Shown here: piece after piece, positions 9,661 to 20,556 of the stretch
Layout of the letters: each line of letters opens with the position of its first letter
How positions within the stretch are numbered: the first letter of the stretch is position 1
Source of the DNA: Lineus longissimus
Lineage: Eukaryota > Nemertea > Pilidiophora > Heteronemertea > Lineidae
Assembly (NCBI RefSeq): GCF_910592395.1
Contig: NC_088324.1
Span: forward strand, 3,658,001-3,722,000
Direction of reading: 5' to 3'
DNA length: 64,000 nt
Notes under the pieces: generated by a model
Told to the model about the DNA's origin: nothing
The model's database searches: none
Seen by the model: the letters and a program-made list of their open reading frames with translations, nothing else
Program-made: the position numbers and the translations under genes

Positions 9661-10630
9661 ACGGTGGCTGGGAAAGGACATCGAAAAAAAAAAATTATCG
9701 GCGGGACGACTTATTAAGTCCGGGGGACGACTTATTATGTCGGGGGGACGACTTATTATCTCGGAGGGACGACTTATTAAGTCGGGGGGACGACTTATTA
9801 TGTCGGGGGGACGACTTAGTAAGTCGGGGGGGGGGACGACTTAGTAAGTCGGGGGGGACGACTTATGAAAGCGAGGGAGAGGCCTGGCTGTGACTGTCTC
9901 ATCTCTCTCACCATGTAGACAACTTGGCAGAGCAGCCAAGCCTGATTTGGCCTGGCTGTGGCTGTCTCATCTCTCTCGCCATATCAATAACGGCAGTGCG
10001 GCGAAGACTGATGCGGCCTGGCTGTGACTGTCTCATCACTCTCATCATGTTGTCAACACGGTGGAGCAGCCAGGACTGATTTGGAGAGATGTGACAGTCA
10101 CAGCCAGGCCAAATCAGTCTTGGCTGCTCTGCCAAGTTGTCAACATGGTGAGAGAGATGAGGAAGTCACAGCCAGACCGAATCAGTCCTGGCTGCTCCAC
10201 CGTGTTGACAACATGATGAGAGAGATGAGGAAGTCACAGACAGGCCGAATCAGTCTTGGCTGCTCTACCAAGTTGTCTACATGGTGAGAGAGATGAGACA
10301 GTCACAGCCAGGCCCCGCCCTTGCTTTCATAAGTCGTCCCCTCGACTTAATAAGTCGTTCCCCCGAGATAATAAGTCGTCCCCCGACTTACTAAGTCGTC
10401 CCCCCGACTTACTAAGTCGTCCCCCCGAGATAATAAGTCGTCCCCCCCCCCCCCGAGATAATAAATCGTCCCCCCCACTTAATAAGTCGTCCCCCGACTT
10501 ACTAAGTCGTCCCCCCGAGATAATAAGTCGTCCCCCCCCCCGACATAATAAGTCGTCCCTCCCCCCCCCCGACTTAATAAGTCGTCCCGCCGATAATGTT
10601 TTTTTTCCGATGTCCTTTCCCAGCCACCGT
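9661..10630. mobile_element. Foldback element with satellite-built inverted arms
   Basis: The ends are inverted copies beginning ACGGTGGCTGGGAAAGGAC. Inside lie, symmetrically, arrays of ~20-bp units around GACTTANTAAGTC separated by G/C runs (left 9700-9870, right 10325-10595). Then come 68-bp units (TCACAGCCAGGCC...TTGGCTGCTC...) in opposite orientation on each side of the centre near 10083. The direct repeat CAGTTCT flanks both sides (9654-9660, 10632-10638), consistent with a target-site duplication. No transposase. Frames across it are repeat artefacts. In the family sense it is a foldback/MITE-like non-autonomous DNA element. Confidence 0.85.
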
Positions 10631-10957
10631 ACAGTTCTCCGTACATTCGCACAGAACGGAATATTTTTTTGGTCGCAAAAAAGCGTACATCCGCAACGAA
10701 AGGGATAGGACACAAAATGAATAACATCGAAAACTCAAATGACATATGGTTTGTCCTTGGTATGAAATTTCCCAACAAAAAGAACACATACCTTTAGCAG
10801 TGATTTGATCGCAGCTGTGACCAGACTCCATTGAGAAAAATTTATCGCGGATGCACGGGATTTCATCAATAGGGGCCTACACAGTATAATCTTTTAGTTG
10901 TTGTCAACAATTCGTAATATTATTGTTCACCTCCTCCAAGCATTTCGTTGTCAACAT
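10631..10957. other. Interval between foldback and TIR elements
   Basis: Apart from the CAGTTCT direct repeat at 10632-10638, nothing recognised. Confidence 0.4.
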
Positions 10958-12176
10958 ATACTACAATCAAGATGTACAGACCGGGGGAGCTGGCGGTACG
11001 TACCCATAAGTCTTTGCGGTAGTCTCGCGCGTACCGGATATAACCCATCAATCTTTTCTCCTTCAGAGAAATACTGCGTTGCGCTCAAGTGCCTTAAAAG
11101 GCTGTGAACAAAATTAGGTCTCACTAGCCAGTGGTGATCAGGTCAACATTGGTCCCTCTTAAAAAAAAAGTTCTTCAATCTCAGGCGATTACCATGGATA
11201 CAGATGAGCCTATCATATCGCTATTGCTGCATGTTCAAATGTCGGTGTCCTGGGTATTTTGTGAAGAGGTAGCTCTGACGATTATTTGAGGAAAATATCA
11301 GCTTCTTCTGTGCACGTCCGCAGTGACCAGGCCTCGCATGCTATGTATAGCTCAATCGGATGTTGACATGAACTGGTTCCTGTCAGAGTGCACATGTTCT
11401 CAAGGTGAGACTTCGCGGTCAAAATGCTCAAAGAAAAGCCGCAACGACACCCTATTTTGGTATCAAAATTTAAAATTGTTATTATTTTGCTTTCTCAAGG
11501 TGATAAGTAGAAGTTTATAAAAATATTATTTCACCATCCATGTTAATCGTCAAGTTATAAGGCGGCAAGGTGAAATTTTCAAAATTTTCATCGATGTACA
11601 GGGTGTCTCATGTATTGTGCTGCCCCCATGTTCTCATGACTGAATTACTTGATAACAATGAAAGCTGGCCAGATGTATTCTAGAAGCGACAAGCTATTCA
11701 GAAATGTATAGGTTTATGTGTGAGAGTGATATACTGCAAGGTCGACAGCCACTTGAACAGGGGTATGCATGAAATGACGTCGCGCCATTTGTGGAGCCAG
11801 GTAGGCCCGGCCATTGCACTGGCTAGTGAGACCTTAACGTTCGACCAATGAGAAAGCCACATTACCCTGCATACGAGGTTGGACGCGTGATCACTTAGTG
11901 ACAAGTGAAAATAGAATCAGACCACATGTTTCTATAAGTCAGAATGCTGCCGTTTGCGCTGTAGTACACGTGTGTTGTCCAAATTTTCGATTTCAAGCAA
12001 GTTTAAGGCCAACCTCGTGTCCACCAGACTAATGCATAATTGGCAGTTGAGCGCAACGCAGTATTTCTCTGAAGGAGAAAAGCTTGATAGGTTATATCCG
12101 GTACGCGCGAGACTACCGCAAAGACATATGGGTACGTACCGCCAGCTCCCCCGGTCTGTACATCTTGATTGTAGTA
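10958..12176. mobile_element. Non-autonomous DNA transposon with ~137-bp TIRs
   Basis: Left 10958-11094 and right 12040-12176 are near-identical inverted repeats beginning ATACTACAATCAAGATG. A second inverted match (GGTCTCACTAGCCAGTG) lies further in, at about 11118 and 11815. The interior has no transposase frame. Flanks are consistent with an AT or TA dinucleotide target, which is weak evidence. Superfamily undetermined. Confidence 0.75.
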
Positions 12177-13659
12177 TTCAGAGTGATAAACCCTACAATT
12201 TTTAGACTGATTCTTTCTCCGCCATTCAAAAAGCCGTTTGTACTGGCGATTTGTTGACTGTGAAGACTCGGCTCTTCAGTCGACTTCTATGTTGAATTGA
12301 CAAGGAAGCTCACCTTTCTAATCGAATGGACCCACTTTATTGACACTGACACACTACTCTCAACACGTACACGCCACTTGTCCAATCTCTCTCGTATCAC
12401 CGGAATGATGCAGTGACCAAAGACTACTGGCTGGTGGCGCCACCCCACCGAAGTGGATCGCACTAAGGAGCCCCGGATCACTACATGACATTAATATTAT
12501 CAGTGCAGTGCCCTAGTAAGCGCGCAGCGCCTTTAGGTTGGGGGAAACCCCCCCAAACCCCCTGGTTGGGACCCTGCTATAGTTCCTTCCGCCAATTTTT
12601 TGTTTTGATAGACAGTTTTCTCCGTGTATCGCATTAGCAGTCACTCAACTCCATCGTCCTAATAGCCGGCAAAGAAATGGAAAATGTCCCCCCCCCCCCG
12701 AAAGGTGTCCAGATTATCGTAGTCTGGGACTCTGGCAGATTCTAATGTAAAGTGCAAGCTCTATTGAACTCGCGCAACTGTCGCCATGGAGAGCCCCCCC
12801 CCCCCCCCCACCCCCGTCCTTCTGACATGTTTTAGCCAGTGCATTGGGGGGGGGGGGGGGGGGAAGGCCCCTCAAACCCCTATTGGCCTCTCAATAAGTC
12901 CTTCCGAGCTGCTTACCCTGGGGCGCTCGAGTGGAACCCCCCAACCTTCATGATGGTGCAGTCCTTTGACACGTTTAACCCAGAGCGAGGAAGAGTTACT
13001 CCTTTGATGGTACCCTAACTGCAACCCTCAACCATCATTACCCTTCCTTTTCACTGGCATGATATTGGCAAGACTCCCAAGAGGTCGTACTGGTGGCTTC
13101 CTTGAGACAATTGCTTGTGGTCGTACCTGGGCAACCAATTCAAGGGGTCAGGGATCTAGGGATCAGGTTTTTCCCCCACCAACATGTTGCCGAATGATTA
13201 TGCATAAAAAATTGGTTGGAAAGGGTTTTTGCTGGCCAAGAGACTTGAAGACACTTTACTCTTGAGGAACACCAGACTGATGAACAAAGAACTCGAGGAA
13301 CATAGAACCCTCTTCATACCTGGGAGCATAAAAAGCCTGCTAGCGAATATTGATTATTCTTTAGAAAAAAACAGAAGATCTGCAAAACCAATGGTACCCT
13401 ATAAAAACATACATTCCTCCTCGAGGTGTCTTCGGATCCCACCACGGCCCATGTGGAATTCGTTCAAAAGGTTTATTGAAATCTCAAAATAACATTTTTT
13501 TTCTCGAAACGCCTGCCCGTCTTTTGCTTCATTAATTCGGGATTATATCCATTTTAAGCATCTTTTGGATATTATTACTAAAGTTTCAAAAATCAAAACA
13601 CATATGTCGGGGGGTAAACCCCCTGAAATTGAAGTGTGATTAAAAAACAGTGTGAATAT
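12177..13659. other. Interval with G/C homopolymer runs
   Basis: Runs of C (12687-12698, 12794-12809) and G (12846-12864) flank diverged copies of a phrase like CCCTCAAACCCCTATTGG. Two open frames at 13059-13492 show no recognisable domain and no splice support. Confidence 0.4.
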
Positions 13660-14010
13660 TCATGTGGTTCTCTCTCGGAGCTCAGAATAGTCGAGTTGCT
13701 TCATTCGCGCGTTTATCTCTTCTGGCGGCCATTTTAAGTCAAATTTAAGCCATTTGAAACGAATCCATGGACTTGAGAAACATTGTTTACATTGGATACG
13801 TCGTATGCACGTTAACCATAGTAGCGCTTCGCAGAAAAGCTTCTGCTGCGCGCTTATAATTTCTTTGCTCCCTTTCCTAATCTTTTTTATCGCTTGGCTA
13901 TTTCCCGATGGCTTTTGTCCTAATCCGTCCCAACGGTAAAGTTTTCGTGCAAGAACATCGTGGTCTTCTTTGTTCAGGATGGGTCTAGACGTTGTAAAAA
14001 TGGTCTCCAT
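13660..14010 (-). CDS. Unrecognised 116-codon ORF
   Basis: ATG at 14010 in the context AAAATGG. The first ~55 residues are charged and look protein-like (LNKEDHDVLARKLYRWDG...). The rest overlaps a local inverted repeat (13815-13850, AGAAGCTTTTCTG core), so coding there is doubtful. It may be a first exon or chance. Confidence 0.2.
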   Translation of the reverse strand: METIFTTSRPILNKEDHDVLARKLYRWDGLGQKPSGNSQAIKKIRKGSKEIISAQQKLFCEALLWLTCIRRIQCKQCFSSPWIRFKWLKFDLKWPPEEINARMKQLDYSELRERTT

Positions 14011-14639
14011 TTTTCCAAGTTGAAATTAAACTATAATATCACTATAACGCAACAGGTTAACGAATTATGCCAGAGTTCGCAGTTTTAGGGCGCCTTCGTT
14101 GGCTGATCGGTATTTGCTTGTGATGTTGCGTTGAATGACGTGAGCTACTTTGGAACTCAGAGAGTGAATAATCTCTTTAGTAAAAAGGTGCCCCTTTTAT
14201 TGCAAAATCTCCTCGACATGTCATAATGTGTGAAAAAACACCATAATTTCTGTCCATCAGCCACTGGCTTACCATGTTCACATTGTATAATAATGAACTT
14301 GCACGCGGAGTATTAGGCGACTTATACTTATATTCAGGGCGTTCTCGTAACTCGTTCGTGATGAAAGCTATATTCGCATTGGTCTGCCGGTATTGAATTT
14401 ATCCTCAATGACAATTGAGCCTGTCGATCATGTCTCGACAAGCTGATGGCAAATGATCGGCAGACTTTTCACTCAACCAGTAACAGTGCAGAGTGTTAGA
14501 TCGGTATATTTACGTGTAGTGTAACAGGCGGCTTGAAATTCTATTTTTATTTGGAAATTTTATTTCTACTATTGAGAATAATTCGCATTAGTTTATTTAT
14601 TTATTTGTCAATTGGAATATTTCATTGGTAAATTTTAAA
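14011..14639. other. AT-rich interval left of the outer BEL element
   Basis: No gene seen; (TTTA)n at 14592-14608. It is the original left flank of the BEL/Pao insertion. Confidence 0.4.
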
Positions 14640-14644
14640 ATATG

Positions 14645-14863
14645 TGTCGCGTTATCACGTTCGAAGAATATAATGTCGAACTCGGCTTTGCGTTAACTTG
14701 TCTTGTCCGTTTATTACTCGTTAAAACGACGTTTATTGACCGAATTACAACAATGATTATTAATATTTTCCAATCGTGCGGCGCCAACTGCACCAACTCC
14801 ACCTGGGCCGGACCAAGGGTCGCCGAAGACACGAAGACAGGATGTGACCATGTGAACACGACA
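14645..14863 (-). repeat. 3' LTR of the outer BEL/Pao element
   Basis: 219 bp, TGTCG...CGACA, matching 27732-27957 apart from small indels and substitutions. It is preceded by ATATG on the left. Confidence 0.9.
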
Positions 14864-15849
14864 TCCCAGGGGACATCATTGACAGGCATGTCAACTACTG
14901 TAAAGTCCATCTGAACCGCACTTTAAAGAGTCTTTGAAAGTCTTAAGAGTCTTTGTTACACAAACAGAAACATGGTGGTCACACCTGCTTGGCACACTAA
15001 ATAAACTCTAAAGAAACATCGGTACAAACACAGGATTAATCTTAACTCAGTGACCATTACTCCACTGAGTATCAAAATGTCAAGATAAATCACAACATCT
15101 TATCAAAACTGATTGTGTAAAACTTTAACACGAATAACCATAACTAAACCTTGGATGTACCAAATGACTTCAAAAATAATGTCCTCAACCAGTAAACACA
15201 ACCTCAGTCGTCATACTATTTCCAGTACTAAACCAAAGTAAACATGTACTCCTCACCAAATATTCTCAAATTCACTTTGAACACAAACTTACGTCTCCTG
15301 ACAGATATACATAATCAAACCAAATATCTTATCTCAAACATTGTAAACAGCAACTTTATGTCTTTAGAACAAAATTTAACCCTTCCTAAACTAGGAAACT
15401 TCAAATAAATTGAACACTTTCAGAAATGCTATAGATATTCAAATCCAACCAATGAATACTATTTGTACGTAATTTACACCGCAAATTGCTACTTTACCCA
15501 GAATATGTTCAGCATCAAGACACAAACTTACAGTACACATACAGTACAGAATACATGTACAGTAAATACAAACGTGGCAAAGTTACAAATGGTAATAGAA
15601 ACATGGCAAGAATACTAACATGAATGCAAACATGAAACATGGTAAAATAAACATGATGAAACCCAAACAGGTAAATCACTTCAGAAATGGGGTGGACTAC
15701 CCAATTCTGACGAGCACAAGACATGGAGTTATTCTCCTCCATAAACCGTCTTGCTGCATGACCAATATTGCGAATTGCAATTTTTTCTTCGGATCTCACA
15801 GCGCGCGCAAGAGTCAGTTCATGACGCGGAGGGTACTTATATGCGATTA
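14864..15849 (-). other. Outer BEL 3' untranslated region
   Basis: Almost 1 kb between the integrase end and the 3' LTR. AT-rich, with no env-like or other frame. Confidence 0.5.
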
Positions 15850-17848
15850 TTAGGCATTCCTTGTGATATCCTCTCGTTCGGACGCTTTCATAAGTAGAAT
15901 GAGTCTCGAAATTGGGCGCTTTAAGACAAGACCGTCTGCGAAACGTACATCCACTACACGAATGTGATCGTCTTTTCCCGGGTACACATTGATGACTTCA
16001 GCCTTTGCAAGTTTGACGTCTCCGACGATCCGGTAGGTTCTGCGAATTTCAGTGACTGTGCGCAGATGTGCGCCATGTAGCGCATGGCGATGTCTCTCGC
16101 GGGTAATCAACAGTGAGATGTGTCCCTTTTTTGGCAACAAGTAAGGGTGGCGCATGTCGTATGATAATGGTGCTTTGTCTACACGGCCCCCAACACGGTG
16201 CACTTGTGATGCCGCATCGAATATCGGGTTAAGGCGCATGATGTGGTGATCAGTAAAGTCAATGTCTCTCTGCGCATAACGAATCCAGAACAGGTCTGCT
16301 TGCCTTATTCTATGAAGGGACGGCAATTTTGACTTTGGCACATCCTTCAGTGACAAAATCCGTGCAGTCACCATGATCAGACGAGGCCAACTCGAGAATG
16401 TGGTTGGATCGATGACAGGTTGAGGCGTAGTCACATTCAATGCCAGCACCTTGACGTTGCGAACGTGAAATTTCTTGAGTTCCTTGTCCTCATGATCGAC
16501 GTTAACCTCGGGCGTATGTGGCCAATCAGACGGCGGCAAACGGAGGTAATCTGGACCTTTGATCACATCCATGCTCTATCTGCGGTGACACCACGTGAGA
16601 TCAAATCAGCAATGTTCTGGTCAGTTGGAATGTAGGCAATGTCTTTGACTGGATCAAAGTCAGTGCTAATTTCACCGACCCGACAAGCCACATATGATCT
16701 GAATGACTTGGACTGGCCACGAAGCCAGCGTATGGCAGTCATGCTGTCGGTCCACAACTTGGTGTACTGAATATCGAGACGTAGGGCACTGCGGACTGAC
16801 AACAGCAATCGACACAGCAAGAGTAGAGCCTGTAACTCCTTCCGGGGTATGCTTGTCTGTTTCAATGGGGTGACGCGTGCACGAGCACAAACAAATGTCA
16901 GTTCAGCAGGATGATCTTCAGACTCAGACCATCTAAGGTGCACAGTGACTCCCATAGCGTTCTCACTCGCATCACTAGAACCATGTAGTGACACGTCAGG
17001 CAGTGGAGACATGCCCTTGTATTTCTCGGGTATCAGACAGCGTGGGATCTCGATTTTACCTACATCCTTGAGATCACGTTCTATAGTTTGCCACTCAACA
17101 TACAGATCACTGTGGTTACTGAGTTCAGTGTCCCAACCAAGATCAAACTGCCACAGTTTCTGGAGTAGCATCCTTGGACGAATGGTGACAGCAGCGAGAA
17201 CACCAAACACGTCGTAGTATGATGCAACCTTTTTGAGAATGTTACGTTTGGTAGGGGCGTAGTCCTCTGATGCGACTTCCTTAACACTAAGTGTGTCCTT
17301 GGCCAGGTTCCATCGGGTCCCAACGACTGTGGCCTTTCTATCTGGCGCGCTATCTGGATCACATATTTCCTTCATGTTGGAAATCCAGTCATGCATTCCG
17401 AAATGACCCTTGTGAAGGGTGGAGGTAACAGTAGTTTTTAGATGCAGTCCCTCCTTAACAGTACGTTTACTGTCATTTAAATCATCGACATAAAAAACTG
17501 ATTTGAGACAACCTGCTGCATGTCCAGGTCATCTGGAGCGCGTTCTTTGACAAAATGACGTAGTGTAACAATGGCCGCCGTTGGGGACGGTTTATCCTCG
17601 AATGTTACAGTGGTCAGTTGAAACACCCGAATTGGTTCATCAGGTTTTTTCCTAAACAGGAAACGATGATAGCGTGCGTCGTCTTCGTTCAGTTTGATCG
17701 ACTGGAACATTTTCGATATGTCGGCGGCGACGCCCACTTCATACTCACGAAAGCGCAAACCGATGTCGAATATGTTTGAGTTCATATTGTCACCTTTTGC
17801 AAGAAAGTCGTTCAGACAACAGCCTTCGAACCGGGCTTTACCATCAAT
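15850..17848 (-). pseudogene. Outer BEL/Pao pol: RT catalytic part, RNase H, integrase remnant
   Basis: From right to left: RT with C-L-N-D-F and the VAADISKMF motif (A). Just after a frameshift near 17500 comes the catalytic Y-V-D-D. Then the BEL connection and RNase H region (LHGSSDASENAMGV with conserved Asp; LKQTSIPRKELQALLLL; LWTDSMTAI; IPTDQNIADLISRG). The integrase N-terminal zinc-binding region reads H...HGAHLRTVTEIRRTYRIVG, then jumps straight to the C-terminal domain (AEVINVYPGKDDHIRVVDVR...LKRPISRL). The D-D-E catalytic core is deleted. The frame is broken at 16565-16572, at 17400-17480 and by the MITE at its upstream end. Confidence 0.85.
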
Positions 17849-18474
17849 TCTAAAATACCTTGGTACCGTAAAGTCAATTTTAAATGGAAAATGCATAAGC
17901 CTCGTTCTGAGAGTGGAGTGTTTTGGACACGCAACCAAGATGCTCTACCAAAGTTCCCTCGGGTTGCACTAAAATGTGGAACCATGCACACAGCTCACTT
18001 CAGAAGTTTGAGGCTCTCAAAACACTGCTTCAAACACAAATCAGCCAAGGAAGCATCAACCACCCTAAGTTTTTTAATGAGCACTACACATATTTGCTGA
18101 GAAAAACGCTCCAAATAGCCCATTTGCGCGGATTTTAGCGTCACTTGAGCGAGCCGATCCGGACTTCCTATACGCGCTGCCGTAACATAATGTAAACAAC
18201 GGCGCTACCGGCGCTCCGGGCAGGCGATGGATGGAATTTGCCAAATTCGCACATATTCAAGTTATTTCGTGGCCTATCTTTTTAAGTTTGAGGTATTTTA
18301 GAATAGAAATTGAACCCTCGGCTTCGGACCTTGGTTGAGTTACCAAGACACTCTCGGGTGGAGCTAAAATTTCGTCCAAACCCTCGCCTGTCGGCTAGGG
18401 TTTGGACTGTATTTTAGCTCCACCCTCGAGTGTCTTGGTAACTCAACCAAGGTCCTCCGCCTCGGGTTCAATTC
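17849..18474. mobile_element. MITE-like insertion with terminal hairpin inside the RT gene
   Basis: The RT coding sequence is interrupted between V-R-V-V-F and D-G-K-A-R-F by ~630 bp of foreign DNA. Its right end is an imperfect palindrome (18311-18472) centred near 18391, with arms such as CTTGGTTGAGTTACCAAGAC and its complement. AAATAC occurs at both borders (about 17855 and 18474), a possible target duplication. No coding capacity. Confidence 0.6.
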
Positions 18475-19406
18475 CTTAAATACAACCCGGACCGGTGTGG
18501 TACGCGAGTCCTTTAACACACCGAAGTGGGGCAGGAACCACATTCCTTTCCCACTGCGCAAATCCTGATCCATCTCCGACTGTGGGACGAACCTGGCGAC
18601 ACCTCGGGTAAGTTGATCATCCATTTGTTTACAATACGTGTCCCATTCATTCGGCTTCTTTCGAAACTGTTTCTCCAGGTTTTGGAGACGTTTGACTGCA
18701 TTCGTAATTATTCGGCAGATCAGAAGGGGGTCGTTTCCACGGGAGACTAATCTGATAAGCGCCATTATCTAGCACAGTCAGACTACGTTGCATCTTCTCA
18801 GTAGCTACACGATTCTCCTCGTCGACAGCACATTTACATCTCTTTGGTTCGATGCCAAGGCGTTCAATTCCAAGAAACTCCTCGATTTCACTGGTGGCAG
18901 TAACTAGCGTAAAGATTGTGACGGCATTAGTACGTATTTCCCCTGCAGGGCTAGATCCACCCTGCACATACCACCCCAGGGGACATCGTGCAGCAATGGG
19001 GTCGTTTTCAGTAGGACCAGATATCTTTTCCGCAGGCGTCAACAAATCTCCATTGTCAACACCCAGCAGCACATCGATGGCATCACTGGCAGTCCCCACA
19101 ATATCAACAGACTTCAGATGCGGGTAGCTCTCCAGTTGGCTCTTAGAGAGTATGGGAACATTGCCACACGGTTTCTTCATCTCAGTGAGGTGTACGCTTC
19201 GACTGAATGTTCCTTCAAGATTCTTAATCGTACACTTAACGACGCGTAATTCGCAATTTACGGTGTTGCCACCGACAGTGGTAAGGTTAAAGTTTTGCAT
19301 ACAAGGCTTGCCCTGCATCGGGACTATTCCTTCACGAATAAGTGATGCTTGACTACCTGTGTCGAGCAAGATTCTGACTAAAGTTTTCTTCTGTCCCTGT
19401 ACCAGG
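18475..19406 (-). pseudogene. Outer BEL/Pao pol: aspartic protease and RT N-terminus
   Basis: Immediately left of the inner element the minus frame opens with I-L-L-D-T-G-S-Q-A-S-L, the aspartic protease active site. It continues through VLLGVDNGDLL and the BEL spacer. It shifts frame near 18700, then gives the RT start (GKGMWFLPHFGVLKDSRTTPVRVVF), which ends at the MITE. Both the inner element and the MITE split the original polyprotein. Upstream residues between the gag knuckle and the protease are missing. Confidence 0.8.
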
Positions 19407-20493
19407 TGTTCAGACGAACTATGATCAATTTCAAAGCGCCCGTGCGGGTTCCTGGAAAACTCGGTTAAATAAGTGCGCGGCCGAATAAGTACTCAACATG
19501 TGACAAGTTGCGTAAGACTACTAGTTGTTGATGTCTGAGCGAAAACGAGGCTAGCGGATCGGAGGCGGCATCGGGTTTGGAGGAGCAGGACGTGTTTTCT
19601 CATCTCTCCTGAATAGTACAGTTTTCGTCAAGAAGCCGGTGAATCTTTCAACACTACAAGCAGCGAGTTTAGTTAGCACGACTAGATGAGAGCCGAGTGA
19701 TCCAGTTTCCGAACTTCCGACCAAGTTTTTAGAAGAAGTGGTGCCCCTCCCAACGGACCCAAGCCAAGTTCTGTCTCTCTCCAAACCCAAGAAAACGATG
19801 AGCGTCTGAATGAAGGGGAGTGTAGTCCGGACCATAGACATGCCCCGGTAACGTGAATCTTCATTCTTCTATATCTGCCACTCCTAGTTGCCAATGGTTC
19901 TGGGATGTTTGGTGGAATAAATACGCTTCATTATAAACAGATCAATAAGCCTGCCGGCAGCGCGGTTCTGTAAATTCGTTTGTCTAAAAACCACACCCAA
20001 CCGAGTATTATTTCGTTGGGTGTGGCCACAAAGATATATATATATTCAGGAGTAAGTCTCCTTAGTAAAAGAACACTAGAATAAGCCAAAAATAGTTTCT
20101 TCATTCAGTTAAATATGCTCATAGTTAAGAGCTTTTTAATTGTATTGTACGTCCTGTTAGTCGTCAAGTGCTCAAATAGTTAAGAGCCTTCATAAATATA
20201 TGAACATTAGTATAGTCCATTGGACTTTAAATTTAAACTAATATAATAGCCCTTGTCTGCAACAAAGGTTGTAAACGAGAGACCTTCGAATCGACGGTGA
20301 GGAAAAATAACCGTCGAAATATCGATACCAAGCTGTTCGTGAAGGTGACACAACCAGCCCAGCTGTTCGTGAATTCAACCTGGCCAGCAGTTCGCGAAAG
20401 GGTCCAGACTTCAGCAGCAGCCAGATCAAGAAACAAAAAGTCGAGTTGCACCAGGTAACAGTTTTTACCATTTATAATTGCTTGGTGACAACA
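19407..20493 (+). repeat. 5' LTR of inner BEL/Pao
   Basis: Begins TGTTCAGACG and ends GGTGACAACA, giving TGTT/AACA inverted termini. AATAAA at 19916-19921 could be the LTR poly(A) signal. The 3' end is set by this terminus and the TGG that follows, because the 3' LTR is too short to compare. Length 1087 bp, plausible for the family. Confidence 0.75.
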
Positions 20494-20496
20494 TTT

Positions 20497-20514
20497 TGGT
20501 CTCTCCGACCGGAT
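20497..20514 (+). promoter_or_regulatory. Putative tRNA primer-binding site
   Basis: TGGTCTCTCCGACCGG starts 3 nt after the inferred LTR end. Beginning with TGG, it is complementary to a tRNA CCA end. The primer tRNA is not identified. Confidence 0.5.
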
Positions 20515-20556
20515 TTGATATAACCATAGTTAAGTTTGAAATAATTGAAGTTACAG

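Noticed and set aside
10256-10713. Long open frames on both strands (up to 150 codons)
   Set aside because: They translate the foldback satellite arrays into repetitive Ser/Pro/Arg peptides; no protein features.
18852-19352. Plus-strand ORFs (91 and 66 codons)
   Set aside because: Antisense shadows of the outer BEL protease region.
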